Below are positions 1 through 7,807 of a stretch of 33,737 bases of DNA, piece after piece. The stretch's first letter is position 1. Each line of letters starts with the position of its first letter. The position numbers and the translations under genes are program-made. The stretch covers positions 1-33,737 of the forward strand of contig JAWOIG010000097.1 of the NCBI GenBank assembly GCA_046484775.1, given 5' to 3'. This DNA comes from JAFGQE01 sp046484775 (GTDB lineage: Bacteria > Bacillota > Clostridia > DUPQ01). The notes under the pieces were generated by a model, which did not search any database, was not told the origin of the DNA, and was given only the letters and a program-made list of their open reading frames with translations.

Positions 1-78
1 TGCCTTAATATCATATAAAGGCATCGATTCAAATTCGGTTTTCATGGATTCCATGGATTCTCCGTCCGGCGTAATCAT
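1..78 (-). CDS. Truncated hypothetical ORF at left edge
   Basis: An open minus-strand frame starts at an ATG at 78 and runs off the left edge after 26 codons. A short purine-rich stretch (CAGGA) about six bases upstream could serve as ribosome binding site. The visible N-terminus begins MITPDGESMESMKTEF and has no signal peptide or family motif I recognise. It lies about 100 bp downstream of the phosphoglucomutase on the same strand. An alternative in-frame ATG at 120 has no convincing ribosome binding site. It could be a real gene start or a chance ORF. Confidence 0.35.
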   Translation of the reverse strand, partial: MITPDGESMESMKTEFESMPLYDIKA

Positions 79-178
79 TGAAATTCCTGCCTCTGCAAAA
101 AACCGGCTGCAGCGGTTCATGCGGTTCCGGTTTTAGCTCCATTCGATATTAATTTCAATGGGATGTATGCCTTTTGCT

Positions 179-1906
179 TCAATTCGGTTTCTCTTCAAAC
201 TCCTTTATGCTTTTCCTGATTCCTTCTTCGAATCGATCAAGCGTCGACAGGGCTTCTTCGCCGGTTTTCTTTACTGTATATATATAAACCTTGAGTTTTG
301 GTTCCGTGCCGGAAGGCCTTACGGCATACCACGTTCCGCCGTCAAATCTGTATTTCAACACATCCGATGCGGGAATGTCCACCTTCGAGCTGCGCCCGGT
401 TTCAATGTCAATATGGATGGATTCATTGTAGTCGGTCATGCCAACCAGTTTTTCGCCTCCGACCGCAGACGGAAATCCTCTCCGCCATTCCCTCATTACC
501 TTTTCCTTGAGTCTTACCCCTTCGGCTCCTTTATATGTAATTGAGAACTGGCTTTCCCTGTAGTGCCCATACTCTTCGAATATTTCATCCAGGACCTGCA
601 TCAACGTCCTGCCCCTTGCCTTATAGTATGCGGCCATCTCAAAAATAAACATTGCAGTGCTCACCGCATCCTTGTCGCGGACAAACGTCTCAGGGCAGTA
701 GCCTATGCTTTCCTCGTAACCAAACACATACCTGTATTCCCCCGTTCTCTCAAACTCATTCGCCTTTCCGCATACATGCTTGAAACCGGTCAGAGTCTTG
801 AATACGGTCAGTCCGTACCGTGCTGCGATTGCCTTTCCAAGATCGCCGGTAACTATGGTCGTCACCATAGCGTCTTTTTTTGAATAGAGTCCCTTCTCCA
901 TCCTCTGACTGAGAATATACTCCAAAAGAAGGGCTCCCGTCTGGTTCCCGTTCAACGGAACAAACGCCCCCCTCTCATCCCTGACCACGATGGCAATCCT
1001 GTCCCCATCGGGATCAGTTGCAGCGGCCAGGTCCGAGCCATGACGGGCTGCATATTCAAGCGCTATTCTGAAAGTCGAGAAATCCTCGGGATTCGGATAC
1101 GGCGTCGTCGGAAAGTTCCCGTCGGGCTCCATCTGCTCGCTGACGCAGACTATGTTCGTAAAGCCTCTTTCACCAAGAAGCCTTGGAATCAGAACCGCTC
1201 CGGTTCCGTTCAACGGAGTATATACGCCGCTTACGCTTTTGTCTATTCCCAGATCGTTCAGCGTAAGTTTTTTAACTTCATCAAGATACATGCGGTCCAT
1301 ATCCCCGCCAAGCATCGTAATCAGTCCTTCTTCGACACCCTTCCCAAACGACGGTTGATCTCCCTCGGCGAACATCCCGGTGTTGTTTATCCTTGATAGA
1401 ATTCTTTCCGAAATATCATCCAGGATCTGGGATCCCTCCTCCCAGTAAACCTTGTATCCATTGTATTCCTTGGGATTATGGCTTGCGGTAACATTTACGC
1501 CTGATATTGCTCCCAGCTTCCTGATGGCGTAGGACAGCTCCGGAGTCGGCCTCAGATCTTCGAAAAGATATGTCTTAATTCCTTTATGGGCAAAAATCGC
1601 CGCACAGGTCCGGGCATATTCCTTTGAATTTATCCTGCAGTCATGGGCGATTACAACACCTTTCCCCGCACCGTCCGATTCAACCACGACATCAGCGAGA
1701 GCCCTCGTTGCCTGCATCAGCACATATTTGTTCATCCTGTTGGTCCCGGCCCCCATGATTCCCCTCAGACCTGCCGTCCCGAACTCCAGGCATGTGTAGA
1801 ACCTGTCCTTTATTTCATTTTCGTTTCCGCGTATGGCCTCGAGTTCCGCGACTGTCGCCGGGTCGGCTTTATTCAGCCATTCATTGTATAAATCCATGTA
1901 CCCCAT
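179..1906 (-). CDS. pgcA: Phosphoglucomutase/phosphomannomutase (alpha-D-phosphohexomutase family)
   Basis: This cytosolic enzyme interconverts hexose 1-phosphates and 6-phosphates, feeding glycogen, cell-wall and exopolysaccharide precursors. The 575-residue length fits the long PgcA-type branch. The phosphoserine loop TASHNPKEYNGYK places the catalytic serine at residue 142. The Mg-binding loop DPDGDR is at residues 298-303, the sugar-binding loop GYEES near 396-400, and the C-terminal phosphate-binding RPSGTEPK loop near 545. The start is chosen because GGGAGG lies six bases upstream of ATG 1906. A TATAAT-like -10 at 1939-1944 suggests its own promoter, but no good -35 is seen. Glucose versus mannose preference cannot be told from sequence. 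Confidence 0.95.
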   Translation of the reverse strand: MGYMDLYNEWLNKADPATVAELEAIRGNENEIKDRFYTCLEFGTAGLRGIMGAGTNRMNKYVLMQATRALADVVVESDGAGKGVVIAHDCRINSKEYARTCAAIFAHKGIKTYLFEDLRPTPELSYAIRKLGAISGVNVTASHNPKEYNGYKVYWEEGSQILDDISERILSRINNTGMFAEGDQPSFGKGVEEGLITMLGGDMDRMYLDEVKKLTLNDLGIDKSVSGVYTPLNGTGAVLIPRLLGERGFTNIVCVSEQMEPDGNFPTTPYPNPEDFSTFRIALEYAARHGSDLAAATDPDGDRIAIVVRDERGAFVPLNGNQTGALLLEYILSQRMEKGLYSKKDAMVTTIVTGDLGKAIAARYGLTVFKTLTGFKHVCGKANEFERTGEYRYVFGYEESIGYCPETFVRDKDAVSTAMFIFEMAAYYKARGRTLMQVLDEIFEEYGHYRESQFSITYKGAEGVRLKEKVMREWRRGFPSAVGGEKLVGMTDYNESIHIDIETGRSSKVDIPASDVLKYRFDGGTWYAVRPSGTEPKLKVYIYTVKKTGEEALSTLDRFEEGIRKSIKEFEEKPN

Positions 1907-1969
1907 GAAAAACCTCCCATATAAATGAGTATAGGCTTATTATAACATTTCATTTACCCTATGTTTGCC

Positions 1970-3256
1970 TTACCTTTGAATAACCCGCTTTTGTGACGCT
2001 GCTTTCTTCTTGAATACTACAATAGCGCACGCAATCGCGCCAATTGCCAGAAATATCGAAAAAGCCACATAGATTGCCTTGGTGGAAAATGCAATCGACA
2101 CATAGCTTCCTATGGCAGGGGAAACACCCCACCCGAAACTTCCAATCATCGCAATAAGGCCGAAAAGTGCACCCCTCTTTTCAGACGGCACCACGAGACT
2201 TGCATATGAATTCAAAAGCGGCTCCACCCCTCCTATCGCAAAGAAAACCAGTGTATAGAAAATTGTGAAGACTATCAGGTTGCCCGTAAGAAACATCGGA
2301 ACGGCGATCACCGCGCCTGCCCCCATCAGGATTGCCGACAGCTTTATCTTGTCATATCTGTCGCCGAGGCGGGTTATGAATATGCCCGCAAGAGCAGTGG
2401 CGATGCTGCTTATTCCTCTGATTGCACCCGATACCGTGGCGGATCCTTCGAGGGCGTTGCGTATTTCCTGAATGTAAATAGGAATATATGGATCGATCAT
2501 GGTCCTTCCGACCCTTATTATGAATATCAAAGGAAGAACCGTCGCAACCAGGGGAAGCAGCTTTTTGGTCCCGGGTATATTCCCCTTGCCCTGGCCCTCT
2601 TTGCTTTGCTTTTCTTTTACCTTCATGAATATCCTCAAAGGCTCTTTCGAACCGGTCCCCTTCACTTCCCGGACGGCCAAGAGAACCCATGCGAGCCCGG
2701 CAAGCATGATTCCGCTTCCAATGAGAAAGCTCATCCTGTATCCGAAAATATCAGCCGCAAATCCTCCTATTGCCAGTCCGGCTGAATTGCCGATGAAAAT
2801 TGACGATGCTATTACGCCCAGTGCATACGACATCCTGTCATCAGGTGTCCCGGCTGCAATAAGGGCGTATGTGGCTGTAATGGTTCCAGTCAGAAGACCC
2901 TGGAAAAACCTTATTACAAGTATTTGATTTACATTGGTTGCAAGACCCAGGCCGAGAAGTACAAGAAATGCAAAAGCCATCGCCCTTGTGAGCATTAGCT
3001 TTTTACCAAACCTGTCCGCCGCCATTCCCCATATCGGAGCCATGAGGCCAAGGGTCACCGCCGGCACGGCCGTCATCAGTCCGGTATACAGCTTGACCAT
3101 TTCAGGGGAAGTGACGCCAAGCTGCTGAATATAATAGGGAAGCACTGGAACGCCGAAAGAGAATCCAAGCATGGATATGAACTGAGTGACCCATGCCGCA
3201 TATAGATTCCTCTTCCATAGCGGAAGCTTTGTTTTTTCACCGTAATCAGATTTCAT
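1970..3256 (-). CDS. MFS transporter, multidrug-efflux type
   Basis: This is an integral membrane secondary transporter of about 428 residues with the twelve hydrophobic segments expected of the major facilitator superfamily. The loop after the second helix carries the family signature in the form GMAADRFGKK, and an equivalent RLGDRYDK loop occurs in the second half, supporting two six-helix repeats. The general look is of drug/H+ antiporters such as YttB/MdtG-like proteins, but the substrate is unknown. I prefer the ATG at 3256 over the upstream TTG at 3268, although neither has a strong ribosome binding site. It sits between rplL and the phosphoglucomutase, a position where rpoB is usually found. 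Confidence 0.85.
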   Translation of the reverse strand: MKSDYGEKTKLPLWKRNLYAAWVTQFISMLGFSFGVPVLPYYIQQLGVTSPEMVKLYTGLMTAVPAVTLGLMAPIWGMAADRFGKKLMLTRAMAFAFLVLLGLGLATNVNQILVIRFFQGLLTGTITATYALIAAGTPDDRMSYALGVIASSIFIGNSAGLAIGGFAADIFGYRMSFLIGSGIMLAGLAWVLLAVREVKGTGSKEPLRIFMKVKEKQSKEGQGKGNIPGTKKLLPLVATVLPLIFIIRVGRTMIDPYIPIYIQEIRNALEGSATVSGAIRGISSIATALAGIFITRLGDRYDKIKLSAILMGAGAVIAVPMFLTGNLIVFTIFYTLVFFAIGGVEPLLNSYASLVVPSEKRGALFGLIAMIGSFGWGVSPAIGSYVSIAFSTKAIYVAFSIFLAIGAIACAIVVFKKKAASQKRVIQR

Positions 3257-3345
3257 AAAAAATACCAAAAAGCAAAATTACATTCATAGATTATATAACA
3301 TAATCAACTCTTCAACCAGCAAACCGCCCTTATCAATCCATATGC

Positions 3346-3374
3346 AAAAAAAAAGCGGAAGCATTGCTCCCGCT
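3346..3374 (-). terminator. Rho-independent terminator after rplL
   Basis: Read on the minus strand, a nine-base-pair stem (AGCGGGAGC / GCTTCCGCT, one G-T pair) with a three-base loop is followed at once by nine T residues. It begins about 20 bp beyond the rplL stop codon, so it should end the ribosomal protein operon before the MFS gene. Confidence 0.9.
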
Positions 3375-3393
3375 TTTATTGTCATTGGGCTTT

Positions 3394-3777
3394 TTACTTG
3401 ATTTCGACGGTAGCGCCGACTTCCTTGAATTTTGCCTGTATTTCTACTGCGGCAGCCTTTTCGATGCCTTCTTTTACTGTGCTGGGAGCGTTGTCAACAA
3501 CGTCCTTCGCTTCCTTGAGGCCAAGTCCGGTTACTTCCCTTACGGTTTTGATAACCTTGATTTTTTCAGGTCCGACTTCTTTTAGGATTACATCGAATTC
3601 AGTCTGTTCCTCTTCTTCGACAGCCGCTTCCCCGCCTGCTGCCGGTGCAGCCGCCGCCGCTGCGGGTGCAGCAGCCGAAACTCCGAATTCTTCTTCCAGG
3701 GCCTTTACGAACTCAGACAGCTCCAATACCGTCATGCTCTTGATTTCTTCCATTAGTTTCTGCAATTTCTCGCTCAT
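3394..3777 (-). CDS. rplL: 50S ribosomal protein L7/L12
   Basis: L7/L12 forms the ribosomal stalk that recruits and activates translation GTPases. The 127-residue product has the expected N-terminal helical dimerisation region (about 1-33), an alanine-rich flexible hinge (about 34-52), and the globular C-terminal domain with the conserved FDVILKEVGPEKIKVIK and GLGLKEAKDVVD stretches. It follows rplJ by 29 bp in the usual rplJL order, and a strong terminator follows it. rpoB, commonly the next gene in Bacillota, is not present downstream. Confidence 0.98.
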   Translation of the reverse strand: MSEKLQKLMEEIKSMTVLELSEFVKALEEEFGVSAAAPAAAAAAPAAGGEAAVEEEEQTEFDVILKEVGPEKIKVIKTVREVTGLGLKEAKDVVDNAPSTVKEGIEKAAAVEIQAKFKEVGATVEIK

Positions 3778-3806
3778 TTCAATACCTCCGAATTTAATTT
3801 TATTTT

Positions 3807-4343
3807 TTATGCGCTTTCATTTTGTTTTTGTTCGATTATGGCATTAAGCGCTACCGCCAGACCCCTGATGTTCGCACTGAGAACATTCACAAGTCCTGTA
3901 ATCGGGGAATTCATGCTTCCCAGCATTTTTGCAATAAGCTCTTCTTTCGAAGGCATCTTAGCAAGCTTCTCGATCCCGTCAAGACCTATTACCGTACCGC
4001 TTACCACGCCGACCTTCAGTTCAAACGCCTCGATATCCTTGGCAAACTTGAACATGATTTTTGCTGTAGCCACTTCATCCTTGCTCATGGCCACGGCCGT
4101 AGGTCCGACAAGGTACTCCATCAAGCCCTCCAGAGGGGTTCCTTCGATCGCATGCCTGATAATGTTGTTTTTGACAACCTTATATTCTATGCCCTCTTCC
4201 CTCATTTTGGTTCTCAGCGCCGTATCCTGTTCAACGGAGAGTCCCCTGTAATCCGCAAGCACTATTGACCCTGCTCCGCTCATTTTCTCGGCAATCTCCC
4301 TGACCTGGAGCTTCTTCATTTCCAGTATCTTTTCACTGGCCAT
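3807..4343 (-). CDS. rplJ: 50S ribosomal protein L10
   Basis: L10 anchors the L7/L12 dimers to the ribosome and in many bacteria represses its own operon by binding the mRNA leader. The 178-residue product has the family N-terminal region with the VLADYRGLSVEQ and KVVKNNIIRHAI stretches. Its C-terminal helix (LNAIIEQKQNESA) is the expected L12-binding spine. GGAGG lies eight bases before ATG 4343. It is preceded by a 205 bp leader containing an attenuator-like hairpin and is followed closely by rplL. Confidence 0.97.
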   Translation of the reverse strand: MASEKILEMKKLQVREIAEKMSGAGSIVLADYRGLSVEQDTALRTKMREEGIEYKVVKNNIIRHAIEGTPLEGLMEYLVGPTAVAMSKDEVATAKIMFKFAKDIEAFELKVGVVSGTVIGLDGIEKLAKMPSKEELIAKMLGSMNSPITGLVNVLSANIRGLAVALNAIIEQKQNESA

Positions 4344-4548
4344 CCACTACACCTCCTTCTTTCAGCTTACCTGAGGCAGGCCGTTTTCACGGGATAAAAA
4401 AATCCCCGCCTGCCGAAGACATGCGAGGATATTGACTTTCCTTTTATCCATCACCTCGGCAGGCGGTTTCCCTTATGCTTTCGCACCTGCTGTCTCCGGT
4501 AAATAATTATTCAATTAAGCAAGCAGCATTATATACTATGCAGCCCGA
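4344..4548 (-). promoter_or_regulatory. rplJL mRNA leader (L10-leader-like) with attenuator
   Basis: The 205 bp between rplA and rplJ is non-coding and structured. On the minus strand, CCGCCTGCCG (4457-4466) pairs with CGGCAGGCGG (4406-4415), and a run of seven T residues (4396-4402) follows, giving an intrinsic terminator about 50 bp before rplJ. Upstream of it, around 4470-4500, is a GGAGACAGCAGG-type segment resembling the known Bacillota L10 leader, where L10 or L10-L12 binding favours the terminator. A second GGCCTGCCTCAGG segment could pair alternatively. Assignment to the Rfam L10 leader is from memory and was not computed. Confidence 0.75.
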
Positions 4549-5244
4549 CTAATCAAGCACTTTCTGTGTATTGATTTTTATACCCGGGCCCATGGTGGAT
4601 GTCACGACTATGCTCTTCAGATATTGTCCCTTTGATGACGCCGGCTTTGCCTTTACGACTGCGTCCATCAGGGTCCTGAGATTATCGGCCAGTTTTTCGG
4701 TTTCAAACGACGCCTTGCCGATCGCACAGTGGATTATGTTGGTCTTGTCTAGCCTGTACTCGATTTTTCCTGCCTTCGAGTCGGCAACTGCCCTTGCCAC
4801 ATCCATCGTAACTGTACCCGCCTTGGGATTGGGCATAAGACCCTTGGGTCCAAGTATCCTTCCGATCTTGCCCACGACGCCCATCATGTCTGGAGTCGCT
4901 ATGGCTACATCGAATTCCATCCAGTTTTCGTTCTTGATCTTATCGGCAAGTTCATCGCCGCCTACATAATCCGCTCCGGCTTCCTCGGCTGCCGCGGCTT
5001 TCTCGCCTTTGGCGAAAACAAGAACCCTGACGGTCTTGCCTGTCCCGTGCGGAAGCACAACAGCGCCCCTGACCTGCTGGTCCGCATGGCGCGAGTCAAC
5101 TCCCAGCCTTACATGTATTTCAACCGTCTCGTCAAATTTGGCCTTGGCTGTTTTTTTCACCAGCTCGAGCGCTTCAACGGTTTCATACTGTTGCATCCTG
5201 TCAAACAGTGCAACGCTTTCCTTGTAGCTTTTTCCTCTTTTCAT
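4549..5244 (-). CDS. rplA: 50S ribosomal protein L1
   Basis: L1 forms the mobile stalk near the ribosomal E site and helps release deacylated tRNA; in many bacteria it also represses the L11-L1 mRNA. The 231-residue product has the expected length and the conserved segment GRILGPKGLMPNPKAGTVT near residues 125-145. It also has the C-terminal TSTMGPGIKI stretch. It lies 57 bp after rplK in the normal rplK-rplA order and is followed by the rplJL leader. Confidence 0.98.
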   Translation of the reverse strand: MKRGKSYKESVALFDRMQQYETVEALELVKKTAKAKFDETVEIHVRLGVDSRHADQQVRGAVVLPHGTGKTVRVLVFAKGEKAAAAEEAGADYVGGDELADKIKNENWMEFDVAIATPDMMGVVGKIGRILGPKGLMPNPKAGTVTMDVARAVADSKAGKIEYRLDKTNIIHCAIGKASFETEKLADNLRTLMDAVVKAKPASSKGQYLKSIVVTSTMGPGIKINTQKVLD

Positions 5245-5301
5245 TTCATCATCTCCTTGTGGTACGCTTTATCCGGGAATAATCCCTCCCACTTCGGCAC
5301 A

Positions 5302-5727
5302 TCAGTCCTTTACGACGATGCCCATGCTTCTTGCCGTGCCGGCAACCATTCTCATAGCGGCTTCTACGCTTCCCGCATTAAGGTCGGGCATCTTCAGTTC
5401 CGCTATCTTCCTAACTTCCTCACTGGAAATAGTAGCTACTTTTTCCTTGTGGGGAACACCGGAGCCGCTTTCAAGATTGCATGCCTTTTTCAGAAGGACT
5501 GCCGCCGGAGGAGTTTTCGTGATGAACGTAAAAGACCTGTCCGCAAAGACGGTTATTACAACCGGGATTATCAATCCCATGTCCTTGCGCGTTTTTTCGT
5601 TGAACTCCTTGCAGAATCCCATGATATTAACACCATGCTGTCCTAAAGCTGGTCCTACCGGTGGAGCCGGTGTTGCTTTCCCTGCAGGTATCTGCAGTTT
5701 GATCAACCCAATTATTTTTTTTGCCAT
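5302..5727 (-). CDS. rplK: 50S ribosomal protein L11
   Basis: L11 binds the GTPase-associated region of 23S rRNA and is needed for factor function and, in many bacteria, for RelA-type sensing. The 141-residue product has the classical proline-rich N-terminal loop (IPAGKATPAPPVGPALGQHG, residues 13-32). It also has the C-terminal RNA-binding domain ending in GTARSMGIVVKD. It lies 26 bp downstream of nusG, the standard nusG-rplK arrangement. Confidence 0.98.
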   Translation of the reverse strand: MAKKIIGLIKLQIPAGKATPAPPVGPALGQHGVNIMGFCKEFNEKTRKDMGLIIPVVITVFADRSFTFITKTPPAAVLLKKACNLESGSGVPHKEKVATISSEEVRKIAELKMPDLNAGSVEAAMRMVAGTARSMGIVVKD

Positions 5728-5753
5728 TTCAATCCACCTCCCAAATCTTTAGC

Positions 5754-6344
5754 CTAAAGGATTATCTGTATCTGTCCATATTCAAGTTCGACCGGGGTTT
5801 CCCTTCCGAACATGGATATAAGAACCCTGACTTTCCGCTTGTCGCCATGGACTTCCTCAACCGTGCCGACAAAGTTCTCGAGGGGGCCGTCTATTACCCT
5901 GACATTGTCGCTGACATTGAAGTCTACCACAGTCTCGACTCCTTCGAGCCTCATCGACTTGACTTCGTCCTCGGACAAGGGAACCGGTTTTGCGGACGGA
6001 CCTACAAAACCCGTGACGCCCCTGGTGTTTCTTACCACATACCAGGATTCGTCGCTCATTACCATTTTTACCAGAACATAGCCGGGAAATATTTTTTTAA
6101 AGGATACTTTCCTTTTCCCGCCCTTGTCCTCTATGACTTCTTCCATGGGAACCACAACATCCACTATATAATCCTGCATTCCCCTGTTTTCAACTATTTT
6201 TTCAAGGTTGGCCTTAACTTTATTCTCATAACTTGAATAGGTATGAACCACATACCATTTGGCCTGATCCCTTATATCCGGGCTGCCGTCGTTGTTATTT
6301 ACATCAACAACCTGGTTAGTGTTTTCTTCATTATTCATTAACAT
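5754..6344 (-). CDS. nusG: Transcription termination/antitermination factor NusG
   Basis: NusG binds RNA polymerase and modulates pausing and Rho-dependent termination. The 196-residue product has the NGN domain starting at KWYVVHTYSSYE (about residue 29) and containing FPGYVLVKM. The C-terminal KOW domain follows, with RVIDGPLENFVGTVEEV. About 25 acidic and asparagine-rich residues precede the NGN domain and look disordered. ATG 6344 and ATG 6338 are both possible starts; GGGAG lies close upstream of the first. It follows secE by 18 bp. Confidence 0.96.
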   Translation of the reverse strand: MLMNNEENTNQVVDVNNNDGSPDIRDQAKWYVVHTYSSYENKVKANLEKIVENRGMQDYIVDVVVPMEEVIEDKGGKRKVSFKKIFPGYVLVKMVMSDESWYVVRNTRGVTGFVGPSAKPVPLSEDEVKSMRLEGVETVVDFNVSDNVRVIDGPLENFVGTVEEVHGDKRKVRVLISMFGRETPVELEYGQIQIIL

Positions 6345-6362
6345 CCGACTCCCGTCAAATTA

Positions 6363-6560
6363 CTACTTCAACAGAACGGTTATAAGCGATGACAAACCCC
6401 AGTCGAACAGCCAAATTATTATTCCTATGATCGCGCATACGGTTATCACGGTCACTGTGTTTTTTACGAGCTGTTCCCTTGTGGGCCAGACCACTTTTTT
6501 CAATTCCTGTGCTATTTCCTTGAAAAATCCTGTGAACCTTGATTTTTTTGCAGCTGCCAT
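6363..6560 (-). CDS. secE: Preprotein translocase subunit SecE
   Basis: SecE is the small clamp subunit of the SecYEG protein-conducting channel. The 65-residue product has the typical single-helix bacterial form: a short cytoplasmic amphipathic helix with the conserved KKVVWPTREQLVKNT stretch, then one transmembrane segment (about residues 36-58). It sits between rpmG and nusG in the classical rpmG-secE-nusG order, which confirms the assignment. Confidence 0.96.
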   Translation of the reverse strand: MAAAKKSRFTGFFKEIAQELKKVVWPTREQLVKNTVTVITVCAIIGIIIWLFDWGLSSLITVLLK

Positions 6561-6577
6561 TTCTCACACCTCTGTTA

Positions 6578-6727
6578 TTATCTTGTTTCCTTATGGACTG
6601 TATGTTTTTTACAGAATTTACAGAACTTGCTTAGTTCAAGTCTGTCGGGCGTATTCTTTTTGTTCTTACGCGTCGAATAATTCCTCTGTTTACATTCAGT
6701 ACACGCCAACGTTATTTTATCTCTCAT
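6578..6727 (-). CDS. rpmG: 50S ribosomal protein L33, zinc-ribbon form
   Basis: Translating the minus strand from ATG 6727 gives 49 residues beginning MRDKITLACTECKQRNYST and ending at a TAA codon. Two Cys pairs (CTEC near 9-12 and CKFC near 36-39) make this the zinc-binding C+ form of L33. GGAGG lies eight bases upstream of the ATG. It is the first gene of the rpmG-secE-nusG-rplKAJL block, and a TTGACA/TAATTT promoter lies about 65 bp upstream. Confidence 0.95.
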   Translation of the reverse strand: MRDKITLACTECKQRNYSTRKNKKNTPDRLELSKFCKFCKKHTVHKETR

Positions 6728-6791
6728 CTTCAACCTCCGGTGGTTTGGGTTTTTAATACAAAAAAAAAGAAACCCTTCTCAAGCAAAATAT

Positions 6792-6820
6792 AAATTACCA
6801 CAAAGCACTTTCACTGTCAA
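6792..6820 (-). promoter_or_regulatory. Sigma-A-type promoter for rpmG-secE-nusG operon
   Basis: On the minus strand a perfect -35 TTGACA (6815-6820) is separated by 17 bp from a weaker -10 TAATTT (6792-6797). The position fits transcription of rpmG and the ribosomal genes behind it. The promoter is predicted from sequence only. Confidence 0.7.
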
Positions 6821-6835
6821 GCATTTACGACAAAT

Positions 6836-6867
6836 ATATCCACCGAATATATCCACATGTATCCACA
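6836..6867. promoter_or_regulatory. Cluster of DnaA-box-like 9-mers upstream of rpmG promoter
   Basis: Reading the plus strand, ATATCCACC (6836-6844), ATATCCACA (6849-6857) and GTATCCACA (6859-6867) follow each other. The last two each match the TTATCCACA DnaA-box consensus at eight of nine positions and start exactly 10 bp apart. They lie just upstream of the rpmG -35 element. Whether DnaA binds here is unknown. Confidence 0.35.
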
Positions 6868-6936
6868 GGAGAGACCCTGTCCGCGATGCCGCCCGGGCAA
6901 TCCCGTCCAAGGCCGTCCTGCGGATATCGTTCCATA

Positions 6937-6982
6937 CCCCGGGAAACTGGCCTTTGCCTTGTTTTGCACGGATTCCCCGGGG
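6937..6982 (-). other. GC-rich hairpin downstream of desulfoferrodoxin
   Basis: CCCCGGGAAA (6937-6946) and TTCCCCGGGG (6973-6982) can form a ten-base-pair stem with one G-T pair around a 26-base loop, starting about 12 bp past the dfx stop. No T-run follows on the minus strand, so this is not a standard intrinsic terminator. It may stabilise the 3' end of the stress operon mRNA or assist termination. No other gene was found between rpmG and dfx. Confidence 0.4.
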
Positions 6983-6993
6983 TTTTGCCATTA

Positions 6994-7371
6994 TCAGCCA
7001 ATCCACAGGCTGTGGATATTACAGTAAGACCTTACACAAACCACATCGCCGGATTTTACGTTGAACCATCCTTCAGGGGCTTCCCCGGGTTTAAGTTCTT
7101 TTCTAAGGACCATGTCCGCCGTACAGACTTCAATGAAATTAATCCAGTGTTCATCAGTCATGGGATGAGGCACATCACCGACCTTAACCAATACCCCGCC
7201 GTCTTTTTCCGATGTTACCGGTACATGCTTCTCCTTGCCCGTATCAGCTGTCTTTGCCTCAAGCCTAGTCATGGGCTCGTCGCAGCAAACAAGCGCCGAA
7301 GCTCCCTCAGCAGTGATTTCAACAAGATTTTTGCATATATTGCAAAAATATAATTCCCTGAGCTTTGTCAT
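6994..7371 (-). CDS. dfx: Desulfoferrodoxin (two-iron superoxide reductase)
   Basis: Superoxide reductase reduces superoxide to peroxide in the cytoplasm of anaerobes without releasing oxygen. The 125-residue product has the N-terminal desulforedoxin-like Fe(Cys)4 site (Cys10, Cys13, Cys29, Cys30), marking it as a 2Fe class enzyme. The catalytic Fe(His)4Cys site is complete: His49 in EKHVP preceded by Glu47, His69, His75, and Cys117 with His120 in CNIHS. ATG 7371 has an AGGAGG box and starts one base after the stop of the RsbW-like gene, so it appears translationally coupled to the sigma-factor module. This coupling suggests regulation by, or together with, the stress sigma factor. Confidence 0.95.
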   Translation of the reverse strand: MTKLRELYFCNICKNLVEITAEGASALVCCDEPMTRLEAKTADTGKEKHVPVTSEKDGGVLVKVGDVPHPMTDEHWINFIEVCTADMVLRKELKPGEAPEGWFNVKSGDVVCVRSYCNIHSLWIG

Positions 7372-7372
7372 A

Positions 7373-7807
7373 TTATTCTCCTCCTTCTGGATTTTTTATA
7401 TAGAAAACCGCCTTGACGGAATTTCCTGTTTTTTCGTCATATGAGTATTCCAGTTTTTTGCACAGTATGCTGCATATGGATATGCCCCTCCCGCTTTCAC
7501 ACAAAAGACTTCCGTAATTGCCTGACGGCGTGAAAGCCGGTCCCCTGTCAGTGATTCTGAATTCGATGCGCTCCATCCCCAGATCAATGATAATGTCAAC
7601 AGGCTTTCCGGCATCTTCCTCATTTCCGTGGATCACCGCATTTGAAATCAATTCGCTCAGAACAACCTTGATGTCAAAAAAACAACTGCAGCCCGAAATG
7701 ATTGTTTTGTATCTTACATATTCCATTATATCATCGACTATGGGCGGAATGTTTATTCTGTCTGAAAATATCCTGTATTCATTGTGGTACGTTTCAGTTG
7801 CTATCAA
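7373..7807 (-). CDS. Anti-sigma factor / serine kinase, RsbW-SpoIIAB type (intact ATP site)
   Basis: Proteins of this GHKL-fold family hold a SigB/SigF-type sigma factor inactive and phosphorylate its STAS antagonist. The 144-residue product has a complete nucleotide-binding set: N-box SELISNAVIHGN with Glu52, Asn56 and His60, G1 box TDRGPAF with Asp87 and Gly89, and G2 motif GRG at 106-108. Translation most likely begins at TTG 7807, which has GAGG seven bases upstream and overlaps the sigma-factor gene by 14 bp; no ATG occurs before the domain. It is the only ATP-competent anti-sigma protein of the locus and is followed directly by dfx. Confidence 0.85.
   Translation of the reverse strand: MIATETYHNEYRIFSDRINIPPIVDDIMEYVRYKTIISGCSCFFDIKVVLSELISNAVIHGNEEDAGKPVDIIIDLGMERIEFRITDRGPAFTPSGNYGSLLCESGRGISICSILCKKLEYSYDEKTGNSVKAVFYIKNPEGGE

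Noticed and set aside
3398..3847. 149-residue plus-strand ORF antisense to rplL
   Set aside because: Its alanine- and serine-rich composition is the mirror of the rplL hinge codons; rplL is certain, and there is no plus-strand ribosome binding site or promoter.
6779..7006. 75-residue minus-strand ORF between rpmG and dfx
   Set aside because: It covers the rpmG promoter and the DnaA-box-like sites, overlaps the end of dfx, has no good ribosome binding site and no recognisable family.
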